Origin: Chitinophaga tropicalis
GTDB taxonomy: Bacteria > Bacteroidota > Bacteroidia > Chitinophagales > Chitinophagaceae
Length of the DNA: 64,000 nucleotides
NCBI RefSeq assembly: GCF_009758205.1
Contig: NZ_WRXN01000002.1
Coordinates: 1-64,000, forward strand
Direction of reading: 5' to 3'
The translations under genes were made by a program, and so were the position numbers. Below, piece after piece: positions 1-7,505 of this stretch (positions within the stretch are counted from its first letter, which is position 1; each line of letters starts with the position of its first letter). The notes beneath the pieces were generated by a model. It was not told the origin of the DNA. It saw nothing but the letters and a program-made list of their open reading frames with translations, and made no database searches.

Positions 1-2
1 CG

Positions 3-362
3 GTGAGCAAGGATGAGGCAGAGGGGCAGCTGCTTGAACTGGAAATGAAATGGGGTAAGAAATACCCCGTTGTGTTAGAATCCTGGAATCGTAACTGGGA
101 TAAACTCAGCACTTTTTTCAAGTACCCCGCAGCAATCCGCAAACTTATTTATACAACTAATACTATAGAAGGATTTCACAGGCAGATTCGAAAGGTGACC
201 AAAACCAAAGGTGCTTTCACCTCGGATATGGCATTACTTAAACTTATTTATCTGGCTACTCTCAATATTCAAAAAAAATGGACGCAACCACTTCAAAACT
301 GGAGTATCACAGTATCTCAGCTTTCGATTATATTCTCAGATAGATTAAAATTGGAACTATAA
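3..362 (+). CDS. IS256-family transposase, C-terminal part (cut by window edge)
   Basis: This is the C-terminal 119 residues or so of a mutator-type (IS256) transposase, the DDE enzyme that moves the element. The family signature TTNTIEGFHRQIRKVTKTKG is intact, and its glutamate is the expected third catalytic residue. It is followed by the usual hydrophobic helix (MALLKLIYLA) and the KKWT..L.NW ending. A GTG sits at position 3, but the family is about 400 residues long and the frame is open at the window edge, so this is an internal codon and the gene starts upstream. The visible part carries no frameshift, so the copy may be active. Confidence 0.93.
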   Translation: MSKDEAEGQLLELEMKWGKKYPVVLESWNRNWDKLSTFFKYPAAIRKLIYTTNTIEGFHRQIRKVTKTKGAFTSDMALLKLIYLATLNIQKKWTQPLQNWSITVSQLSIIFSDRLKLEL

Positions 363-366
363 AAAA

Positions 367-446
367 CCTCGTTACTGAATGATATTTTTTGGACCTTTGG
401 GATCAATGCCCCGCTGCATCAGAAAAAATATCATTCAGTAACGAGG
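367..446. repeat. Perfect 24-bp inverted repeat (hairpin) after the transposase
   Basis: The arms at 367-390 and 423-446 (beginning CCTCGTTACTGAATGATA) are perfect reverse complements separated by a 32-base loop. They lie five bases after the transposase stop codon and inside the insertion sequence. The hairpin could terminate transposase transcription or block read-in from flanking DNA. The inner stem ends are A/T runs and no T-tract follows the stem, so it is not a classical terminator. Confidence 0.7.
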
Positions 447-483
447 CCTGTTAAGTACTTAAGTTTTATTGACACAGTTTATT

Positions 484-1173
484 TTACACACCCACTATAT
501 AGCCGGATAGCCTTATTAGCGAATTGATATTTCCTTCATCGTATATACTCAGGATCTTTGACAGCAAGGTAAGAACAAAAAATATTAAAATAAATAATGT
601 CGAAGCGAATGATATAATATTCTTATCAGTCAGTATATTATTTGTACTCATCATGAATTCATTAGCTGCGCTAAAACCAAACATCGTCTTGATGGCCAAT
701 AAAATATAATTAAGCATTTCTGCCGTAGTCTGAAGAATATTCCCAGGTCCTTTTAGGGTACACAGACTTAATAGTAAGACAAATAACCAAACCAGGTAAG
801 GTATAAGGTGAAGGAGCAATTGCTTTGTTCTGGACTTATTCAAAAAAGAAAATGGTAATTCTTTTTTAGGAATGCTTCCCAAATCCTTCTTTAACATTCC
901 CAATGGTTTAATATAAGCCCCTAGTGGCAACCAGCCTAGTTGATACATTATACCATTAATTTCCTTTTTGAATAAAGAGAAGAAAGGATTAAAGAAAATT
1001 GAAAACTCTATGATCTTAATCTTCCATATTTTACAAAGCCATACATAAATAAAGATGCTAAGCGAAATAGCTGAGAAAATCAATATGCCTAAACAAAAGG
1101 CATTATAGCTAAAGTACGGCATAAGATTAAAAGTCAATTTATTGGGAGAAATGATTACAAGCTCCTTACTCAA
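484..1173 (-). CDS. M50/RseP-like membrane protein lacking HExxH, possibly 3'-truncated by the IS
   Basis: A 229-residue protein with about four hydrophobic segments. The stretch LGWLPLGAYIKPLGM closely resembles the GWLPLGGYVK(I/M).GM motif of site-2 (M50) metalloproteases such as RseP, and the following FSFLNKSRTKQLLLHL resembles the segment before the next helix in that family. The zinc-binding HExxH motif is absent from the first helix, so catalysis by the M50 mechanism is unlikely. The stop codon lies within sequence that belongs to the terminal repeat of the neighbouring insertion sequence, so the C-terminus may be truncated. Base composition is very AT-rich, which suggests recent transfer. 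The family assignment rests on motif resemblance only. Confidence 0.55.
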   Translation of the reverse strand: MSKELVIISPNKLTFNLMPYFSYNAFCLGILIFSAISLSIFIYVWLCKIWKIKIIEFSIFFNPFFSLFKKEINGIMYQLGWLPLGAYIKPLGMLKKDLGSIPKKELPFSFLNKSRTKQLLLHLIPYLVWLFVLLLSLCTLKGPGNILQTTAEMLNYILLAIKTMFGFSAANEFMMSTNNILTDKNIISFASTLFILIFFVLTLLSKILSIYDEGNINSLIRLSGYIVGV

Positions 1174-1297
1174 AGGAATTGTAAAAATATATAATATTTT
1201 TTATATAAAAGGGTTTTATGTCCGACACCTGTTTAGGTGTTCTGCTTTGTCAGGAACGATTTTGTTATCTTTTCAGCAATTTCATTTTATTTTAAAT

Positions 1298-1618
1298 CTA
1301 TATCATCACATTTAAACAATCTGCCCTCTGTGCCCAGACATTTTCTGGATAATCCGACAGCAACTTTTGCCAATATGGAACAAGGGCTTCTGCGTTCCTT
1401 TGATTCTGAAAATAAGATGCAACTCCTGCCCAATACAACGCTTCAGGCAATGAAGATTTGTTATCGGTATTTCCAATAAAGGTTTCTAGTATTTTTATGG
1501 CTGTATGTGCCTGTGCTTTTCTCAAAAAGGCCATTGCCCTGCCTATTTCCATTTCAGCTCTAAACTGCTGGTGACTCAGGTATCCGGTTATTCTTCTTAT
1601 GTGACAATCGTCACATAA
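1298..1618 (-). pseudogene. Remnant of a thioredoxin-fold/TPR protein (C-terminal part)
   Basis: From the first in-frame stop (1619-1621) the frame reads CHIRRITGYLS..QF..E, then a helical repeat segment (EALYWAGVASYF.......LVPYWQKLLSDYPENVWAQRA). This matches the C-terminal half of thioredoxin-family proteins in which a GYL-containing thioredoxin end is followed by TPR-like helices. An ATG at 1552 would give an 84-residue product, but the thioredoxin domain with its CxxC is missing and no clear continuation was found upstream. I treat it as a decayed gene; a small standalone TPR protein is the alternative. Confidence 0.5.
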
Positions 1619-1673
1619 TTAAATCGCTGTTCTTCTTTTTCTGATTCTGCTTACCATCAGCTATAATGTAAAA

Positions 1674-1719
1674 AATTCAGGGCAAGTAGCCAATATTATT
1701 TGACTACTTGCCCTGAATT
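1674..1719 (-). terminator. Rho-independent terminator
   Basis: Perfect 16-base arms (1674-1689 and 1704-1719; AATTCAGGGCAAGTAG) enclose a 14-base loop. On the minus strand the stem is followed by a run of T, as expected for a terminator serving the small secreted-protein gene that ends about 50 bases upstream on that strand. Confidence 0.85.
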
Positions 1720-1769
1720 ATATAGGCGGTTGCATTTGAACGCCTGGAAATAATTCGATATTAACACAC

Positions 1770-2135
1770 TTAATCACAAAAAGGATAAAGAGGACAGAGT
1801 TTCAGCTTAGCTTTTTTGACAGATTCGTAGCTAACTTCAAACTCTTCAGTATTGTTGATTTTAGGCGTCTGTGCACCTTTGATTTCTGTTAACAATGTCC
1901 GGTAGCGTTCAAGGATCTTAGCCAGGTTTTTACTTGATCCATCGTGTTGATATGCCTCTGTTGCTTTCTGCGTTAAGAGATCAAACGCCTTATTCGCGTT
2001 GTCGTTAATAACGACATTCGCCAATATTTCACGTTTGGCTTCAGCCAGCTTTACATTCAATGAATCTTTGGATTGTGCTTTGGTTTGCAGGCAGAAAAGA
2101 AGTAGGAGTCCACATAATAGTTTGTACATCTTCAT
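1770..2135 (-). CDS. Small secreted protein of unknown function
   Basis: A 121-residue protein with a clear signal peptide (MKMYKLLCGLLLLFCLQTKA, cleavage near QS). The mature part is mostly helical and charged, with a C-terminal CPLYPFC pair of cysteines that could form a disulfide. No family is recognised. A strong terminator follows about 50 bases downstream, so it is probably monocistronic. It starts at an ATG directly before the signal sequence; an ATG two codons later is equally possible. Confidence 0.7.
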   Translation of the reverse strand: MKMYKLLCGLLLLFCLQTKAQSKDSLNVKLAEAKREILANVVINDNANKAFDLLTQKATEAYQHDGSSKNLAKILERYRTLLTEIKGAQTPKINNTEEFEVSYESVKKAKLKLCPLYPFCD

Positions 2136-2448
2136 AAGATTTAGTTAAAAAGGAATTAAATAAGTACCGTGCAAGCAGACTAAATAGTAGCGTCTGGTGT
2201 TTTATTTTGCCAGGCATTTAATCCCTGAAGTTGTAAAAATACCAACTACCTGGGAGTTTTACAAACTGCCTTGCCGGATAGGGGTTTCAAATTTTAGGAT
2301 TTAATTAGCGGCCTGCACAATCCTGTTTGTTCCGATAAAATAGCCGCATTAACCAGTGAATTTAATCTCATTATCACATAACTTATTAAAGATCAGTGCT
2401 GACTGGTTCAGGAATGCTCCGCTAGCGATGTTTGATTTATTCCGAAGT
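2136..2448. other. Intergenic region without recognised gene
   Basis: About 310 bases between two minus-strand genes. It must hold the promoter of the small secreted-protein gene and the end of the transcript from the larger upstream gene. A weak inverted repeat (TGTAAAA ... TTTTACA, about 2232-2264) is visible, but it has no T-run and is not called as a terminator. No open frame here shows coding character. Confidence 0.5.
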
Positions 2449-3468
2449 TTATTTTTGTTTGGGAATCTTAATTACAGGTAGTTTTTCTCCTCTCTGCTTT
2501 GCTACTCTATAATGCGACCAGTTTTCGATTTCCTGTTCACCATAGAGTATCATTCTTACTGGTATGTCTTTAGTATCCATATCACCTATATACATCTGGT
2601 TGTGTTCCGGCACATCTTCATAACTGATCCTGAGCTGCTCTTTATTCTCCGCGGTAGGGTTTTCAATATATTGTTGGTAGGCTTGTATGCAGGTAGTAAT
2701 AGAATCTGGCTCTCCCTTCAAAGTCCGCAACATGTCATTTATTTCCAGCATTTTTTGATGAATGTCAGTAACATACTGGTTTTCACCGATAATGAGATTT
2801 CCTAGTCCATAGATAGATACTTTTGCGTGCTGGGGAAGTTCGGTAACCACTATCTTTTTGTCCACCAGTTCCTTCAGTTCTGAAAAAGTCAGATCAAACG
2901 GCTTTTTCAGACGGCCAAAATTAATTGTAAGATCAGCGAAGACTGTTACTTTGATCAGATGGTAATCTTCTCCCAACTTATAAAAGAGGTTTACGCTATC
3001 GCCTTTTATTTTCTCTGGAAATGGATCTCTGGGGTGTTTACTATGCGGTTTATAAATGTTCCCTGTTCCTGATTCTCCTATTCTGGCGCCATGCACAATC
3101 TTCTGGCGGTATTTAAAGATGTTTTCCATTTCCGGGTTTAACTCTTTAATCAGAGAGAACACATATTCAATGAAACTATCTTTATCAAATATCCAGGAGC
3201 CATTGGCGACAGTCCAACAGCCCAGTCCATGAATAGATATGAATTCATTTTCGGGAATACTGAGGGATACCCAGTCGTTGTAGACATCCTCCTTAAAATG
3301 CTCAAAGTCTTCAAAATTCCAGCAGTTTACCCGTCCATCTTCATAAACATCCAGATCTGTAAAATGATAATAACCATTGCGAATGAATGCAGGGATGGAA
3401 ACACCTTCAATTATCCGGTTCCGGTAAACTTTTGTTGCAGGGGGAAAGTATTTATTTTCAGCTTTCAT
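2449..3468 (-). CDS. Unknown protein with an internally duplicated domain
   Basis: A 339-residue soluble protein with no signal peptide and no recognised family. Two related units can be aligned by eye: an N-terminal one (DVYEDGRVNCW ... FEDFEHFKEDV ... ISIHGLGCW) and a central one (VTVFADLTINF ... FSELKELVDKK ... VSIYGLGNL). Each has two beta strands, an acidic helix and a closing ..SI(H/Y)GLG motif. The C-terminal 100 residues are a different, charged region. It stands alone between unrelated genes. Function is unknown; the duplicated DG.(V/I)N..-helix-GLG unit suggests a repeat-built binding module, which is inference. Confidence 0.65.
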   Translation of the reverse strand: MKAENKYFPPATKVYRNRIIEGVSIPAFIRNGYYHFTDLDVYEDGRVNCWNFEDFEHFKEDVYNDWVSLSIPENEFISIHGLGCWTVANGSWIFDKDSFIEYVFSLIKELNPEMENIFKYRQKIVHGARIGESGTGNIYKPHSKHPRDPFPEKIKGDSVNLFYKLGEDYHLIKVTVFADLTINFGRLKKPFDLTFSELKELVDKKIVVTELPQHAKVSIYGLGNLIIGENQYVTDIHQKMLEINDMLRTLKGEPDSITTCIQAYQQYIENPTAENKEQLRISYEDVPEHNQMYIGDMDTKDIPVRMILYGEQEIENWSHYRVAKQRGEKLPVIKIPKQK

Positions 3469-3619
3469 CAGTCTGGACTCATTGTATCAGTACAGAACAA
3501 AGTAAAGATAATTATACCAATACTCAAATTGTTTGCACAAAAAGGCAAATCGCCGGCGACAATATCTCCGGCGTTCTTTTGGTTTAAATTATCGTCTGAG
3601 TCTAAGACTGCTTTAATAG

Positions 3620-4555
3620 TCATTCACAAAGGAATGATTTGAGTTGCTCAGCAAATTTTATAGGTTCTTTCAAATGTAGGAAATGGTCTCCGTGTTCCTT
3701 CTTAGTATAGATAATTATACGACCATCAGGCACTGTGTCAGCGATCCAACGCTGGCTTTCAACCCAGTTGCTATATTCACCAGTTATAACTAATGTTTGT
3801 TTGTTGATCTTGTTGGAAATTACATCCCTCCAGTCATTCAATATGTGATCAAACAGCACGTGTTTAAGTGACTCCATATCAGGTGGAACAAATTCCTCTG
3901 CAAACAAATGAGAGTTTTCAAATGCAGGCGCTCCTTCTACATTGTAGAAATCAAATATATCAGTATCCACTACCAATCGATTTACTGGTGCCGCCTTGGT
4001 ATACAAGGCTATCATTCGCTCAGCCGAGTTAGTGAATGCTCCTGCTTTTAGGCGTTCCTCCTGTGTCCAGTCGCTGTGACAATAGATAGAAGGTGGTTCA
4101 TCAATGAAAACCAGTTTTTGAATTTTATCTGCACCATACAGGTCGATGTAACTCCATGTAACTGCACAGCCCATTGACCAGCCGCATATATGTGCACTTT
4201 CAATCTTAAGGGCATTGAGAAAATCATTAAGGTCGGCAGATAGCCGTGAAATCCGGTTACTAAAGTGTACTTTTTCAGAAAGTCCGTGATTGCGTTGATC
4301 AAGCACATATACCTCAAAATGTTCTTTTAGCAGATAAATGATATTGATATATTCTGCGCCATTTGATGACCAGCCCGGAACAAAAATAAGTGGCGTGCCT
4401 TTACCTGCTTTCCAGTATGAAAGGGAAACCCCGTCGTTCGTTTTGAATGAGCCAATCTCTAAGTTATCAATGTCAGAGAGTTTGTTGGGCAGCCCAGGTA
4501 TGCTGTTTGGAAAAATGTGGTCCCGTCCAAAATGTTGCAATGCTGTTTTATTCAT
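3620..4555 (-). CDS. Alpha/beta hydrolase
   Basis: A 311-residue cytoplasmic alpha/beta-hydrolase-fold enzyme, probably an esterase, lipase or related hydrolase with unknown substrate. The nucleophile elbow is GWSMG (Ser about 127). The oxyanion-hole region PGWSSNG (about 60-66) is present, DQRNHGLS (about 86-93) is the usual strand-4 motif, and the catalytic His is expected in KEHGDHFLHL near the C-terminus. No signal peptide is seen. It is transcribed away from an AraC-type regulator 208 bases away, which suggests the regulator controls it. Confidence 0.85.
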   Translation of the reverse strand: MNKTALQHFGRDHIFPNSIPGLPNKLSDIDNLEIGSFKTNDGVSLSYWKAGKGTPLIFVPGWSSNGAEYINIIYLLKEHFEVYVLDQRNHGLSEKVHFSNRISRLSADLNDFLNALKIESAHICGWSMGCAVTWSYIDLYGADKIQKLVFIDEPPSIYCHSDWTQEERLKAGAFTNSAERMIALYTKAAPVNRLVVDTDIFDFYNVEGAPAFENSHLFAEEFVPPDMESLKHVLFDHILNDWRDVISNKINKQTLVITGEYSNWVESQRWIADTVPDGRIIIYTKKEHGDHFLHLKEPIKFAEQLKSFLCE

Positions 4556-4715
4556 GATATTTATTTGTTTTAATAATTGACAATAGCTATTATACTTTGT
4601 AATAACCTGGCATTAGTTTATACACGGTTTAGCCCTGGAAAAAACTATTTCATTATGGCTATAGTTCTTTTTCTGGAGCAAAGGTAAATCGTCATTTTGT
4701 CGTGTATTTGTGTTA

Positions 4716-4742
4716 TTGTTTTTAATAGTTGTCGTAGATTTG
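4716..4742 (+). promoter_or_regulatory. Candidate Bacteroidota promoter for the AraC gene
   Basis: A TAGATTTG element (4735-4742) matches the Bacteroidota -7 consensus TAnnTTTG, with a TTG-containing element about 16 bases upstream. It lies about 21 bases before the AraC ATG, so the leader would be very short. This is a pattern match only. Confidence 0.35.
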
Positions 4743-4763
4743 CATTGTCTGATAAGATAGAAT

Positions 4764-5618
4764 ATGGAAGAAACTATAATCCCATATGAATTACCTAATA
4801 CGGAGAACCATTCTTTTTTTTTCGTAGATGTCCGTATCAGTCCCGAAATAGAAGCAAAATTGCATCAGCATGATGCCTGGGAATTATATTATGTAATTCG
4901 TGGGTATGGTAGTCGGATTGCAGGTGATACGGTGCAACCTTTCTCGGAAGGGGATGTGGTACTTATACCCCCGAACATGCTGCATCGCTGGGAGTTTGTT
5001 CCCGGTTCGGCAGATGATAACGGTGTTATACATTATCTGATGGTTGCATTCAGCCATTCACTGTTATTACGGTGCATGGAACAATTTCCCGAATTGCGCA
5101 ACCGTATGACAGACATAAAGTTTCCTGTCGATGCGCTAAAGTTTGGTACAGAGAGTTCCCGTAACTTCCGTAAAATGCTTGTACAAATGAATGGTATGGA
5201 TGAACTGGATCGCCTGTGTGAAATGTTTCGTCTCTTACCCGCAATCTTCGGCTCGTCTGATTATGTTTCTGTAGGTAAGCCCATACGGATTGAACGGGAT
5301 GTAAGGCGTATGCTGCAAATATCTACCTATGTGATGTGCCATTATGCCCATACTATTTCCCTGGATGACATTGCTGCGGAAGTAGGTATGAACCGGTCTG
5401 CATTCTGTACCTACTTCAAACGTTCCAAGGGAATGACCTTTTCGCAGTTTGTCAGTCAGTATCGCCTGAACACTGCCTGCGAAATGCTCAAACATTCGCA
5501 AAAGCAGGTCTCTGAAATTTGTTATATCGTAGGATTCAACGATCTTCCCCATTTTATCAGGGTTTTCACTAAGGCTATGGGAATGCCTCCGTTGAAATAC
5601 AGAAAGCAGTTTCAATAA
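4764..5618 (+). CDS. AraC-family transcriptional regulator
   Basis: A 284-residue DNA-binding regulator. The N-terminal half is a cupin-type ligand domain (about 20-100) containing the HQHDAWELYYVIRGYG and EGDVVLIPPNMLHRW motifs. The C-terminal 100 residues form the double helix-turn-helix, with ISLDDIAAEVGMNRSAFCTYFKR and a second helix pair ending in VGFNDLPHFIRVFTKAMGMPP. It diverges from the alpha/beta hydrolase gene, so the shared intergenic region probably holds both promoters and its operator. The ligand is unknown. Confidence 0.92.
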   Translation: MEETIIPYELPNTENHSFFFVDVRISPEIEAKLHQHDAWELYYVIRGYGSRIAGDTVQPFSEGDVVLIPPNMLHRWEFVPGSADDNGVIHYLMVAFSHSLLLRCMEQFPELRNRMTDIKFPVDALKFGTESSRNFRKMLVQMNGMDELDRLCEMFRLLPAIFGSSDYVSVGKPIRIERDVRRMLQISTYVMCHYAHTISLDDIAAEVGMNRSAFCTYFKRSKGMTFSQFVSQYRLNTACEMLKHSQKQVSEICYIVGFNDLPHFIRVFTKAMGMPPLKYRKQFQ

Positions 5619-5684
5619 ATGGGAAGATGCTATATATTTATTGTGCGTCATTGCCAAAAGACAAACCAGATTTAATAATTACGT

Positions 5685-6392
5685 ATGACTTATTTTCAAA
5701 AGATCAGACATTTGTATGGAATCCCTGAAAATGAAAACTTCGGATTGGAAGAAAGCGAGATCGTTGTATTGGAAAAACGGTTGAATATTGAACTGCCTGT
5801 TACATTGCGAGAGTACTATCTTACTTTGGGCAATCATCAAGCGCTTAACTATGCGTACAATAGATTGTTACGGCGTGAAAAGGTATGGGTTTCACAAGAT
5901 GGATATTTGATGTTTTATGAAGAAAACCAGGGAGTGGTTTCCTGGGGTATAAAAAAGGAGGACTTCTTACATCCGGATCTGGCTGTATATGGCAATTATT
6001 CCAATGATGAAGCGAATCCTGACTGGCATCTGGAGTTCCCGTTAGAAGCTTGTTTGTTGATGTTAGCAGTGTATAATGGCGTTTTAGGAGGATTGCAATT
6101 CAATGGAAACTATCTGGATGCCGTTAAACCGGAAGTAGTTGCTTATATCAAAGATAACTGGCAGGAGTTGGAAGATATTTCAAATAGTACCCAAAAGATC
6201 TATACCAGGGATTATGCGGAAGTGATCAGCCTGTCATTTGACAAAGATCAAAACTGTTCTGGTATTTTTATTGGCGCCAATCAACGGGACCGTTTTAATA
6301 ATATGTTAGATCATTTAGATGTAGACTGGTTTTATTTATCTACCGAGGATATGGATGAGGAAGATGATGACGAGGAGGATGAAGATGAATAG
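5685..6392 (+). CDS. SMI1/KNR4 (SUKH) family protein
   Basis: A 235-residue protein. The N-terminal region fits the SUKH fold: an acidic start (GLEESEIVVLEKRLNIELP) followed by the LREYYLTLGNH motif that is hallmark of SMI1/KNR4 proteins. The C-terminus is a strongly acidic tail (MDEEDDDEEDEDE). SUKH proteins are frequent immunity proteins against nuclease toxins in bacteria, but no toxin gene is adjacent on this strand, so its partner is unknown. An orphan immunity gene or a general SUKH adaptor are both possible. Confidence 0.75.
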   Translation: MTYFQKIRHLYGIPENENFGLEESEIVVLEKRLNIELPVTLREYYLTLGNHQALNYAYNRLLRREKVWVSQDGYLMFYEENQGVVSWGIKKEDFLHPDLAVYGNYSNDEANPDWHLEFPLEACLLMLAVYNGVLGGLQFNGNYLDAVKPEVVAYIKDNWQELEDISNSTQKIYTRDYAEVISLSFDKDQNCSGIFIGANQRDRFNNMLDHLDVDWFYLSTEDMDEEDDDEEDEDE

Positions 6393-6454
6393 AGCCAGGA
6401 TAGGTTCCGACTCTTAACAAATAACTTATCTCCATTCTCTTAACTAATTATTCT

Positions 6455-7390
6455 ATGAACGGCATTAAAAATTCTATCCTTTTATTACTAACATCATTTG
6501 TTACAACCACTCTCTGCGCACAAACGCATATTTACTATTCCGACATAGATTCGTTTTGGAAAACATTCGATAGCATACATACCGTTAATGACTCTGCAGA
6601 GCAAATACGTCTGATACAGACCATGTATCTTGATAAAGGAACCAAAGGATTAAAAGAACTGGCCCAGATCAGAAACTGGACACCCTCAAAATTCCAGAAA
6701 AGCATTTTTGCTCATCCCGATTTCTGGACATCTATAAGGCCTAATACACTAAAAGTAAAAGAGGATAAGGCAGATATTGAAAAATTAATAGCGGCATACA
6801 AAAAGCTATATCCCCCGTTTAAAACGCCGGCAATTTATTTTATCATTGGATATATTGGAACAGGAGGGACTACTACGCAAACAGAGGTACTAATAGGGAC
6901 AGAGATTGGAGCATCAGACAGCACAACTAACTCGGTTGGACTTAATCCTTTTTTACAAGGTTATTTTAAAACCAATAAAGGAATTTTGCAGATTGTGGCG
7001 CATGAACTCTCACATACTCAACATAAAGGAGGGGATATGGAGGATAGGGCCCATACAAACCTGCTTGGATTTTGCATTGCGGAAGGCTTATGTGATTTTA
7101 TAGCTGAATTGTTGTTACAGCACCCATTACAAGCTCCATACATGATTTATGGTAAGGAGCATGAAAAGGAAATATGGCAAAAATTTAAGCAGGAAATGCA
7201 TGGGACTGAGCTAAAAAACTGGTTATATAATGGTGTTGATCTGGGATATTTTGTAGGATATGCCATCTGTAAGTCTTATTACGTGCATGCCGCAGACAAG
7301 GCTAAAGCGATCGATTATATGATAAATTTAGATAACGAGCAGATTGCTGATTTAGATAAGTTTTTGGTTGCGTCCAGGTACATGCAGTAG
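6455..7390 (+). CDS. Secreted DUF2268-like zinc metalloprotease
   Basis: A 311-residue exported protein with a signal peptide (cleavage near TLCA-QT, residue 22). The gluzincin-type zinc motif HELSH is at 183-187, and a downstream glutamate in GFCIAEGLCDFIAELL (about 210) is positioned as third ligand. This layout fits the DUF2268 predicted Zn-dependent protease group common in Bacteroidota. It probably acts in the periplasm or outside the cell on an unknown substrate. It follows the SUKH gene by about 60 bases in the same direction. Confidence 0.75.
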   Translation: MNGIKNSILLLLTSFVTTTLCAQTHIYYSDIDSFWKTFDSIHTVNDSAEQIRLIQTMYLDKGTKGLKELAQIRNWTPSKFQKSIFAHPDFWTSIRPNTLKVKEDKADIEKLIAAYKKLYPPFKTPAIYFIIGYIGTGGTTTQTEVLIGTEIGASDSTTNSVGLNPFLQGYFKTNKGILQIVAHELSHTQHKGGDMEDRAHTNLLGFCIAEGLCDFIAELLLQHPLQAPYMIYGKEHEKEIWQKFKQEMHGTELKNWLYNGVDLGYFVGYAICKSYYVHAADKAKAIDYMINLDNEQIADLDKFLVASRYMQ

Positions 7391-7505
7391 CTCTTTCAGT
7401 CAAGACGAAATGTAGATTGTATTCCCGGTTTTCTTGTTTATCTACCCACTTTTTTGTTTAAAATCCCAGAGATTTGTTACTTTACGGAATCCCAAATTCT
7501 GCAAA

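Larger units (their letters stand above)
1..493 (+). mobile_element. 3' part of an IS256-family insertion sequence
   Basis: The window opens inside an insertion sequence. It holds the C-terminal part of an IS256-family transposase, a long inverted repeat just after its stop codon, and then an AT-rich end. Read from the outside on the minus strand, the end begins TGTGTAAAATAAACTGTGTC, which resembles IS256-family terminal repeats. The exact outer boundary (about 488-493) is inferred because the left end lies outside the window and no target duplication can be matched. The element appears to abut or interrupt the 3' end of the neighbouring membrane gene. Confidence 0.75.

Noticed and set aside
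1237..1479. 80-codon plus-strand frame opposite the TPR remnant
   Set aside because: The opposite strand has recognisable thioredoxin/TPR similarity; this frame has none.
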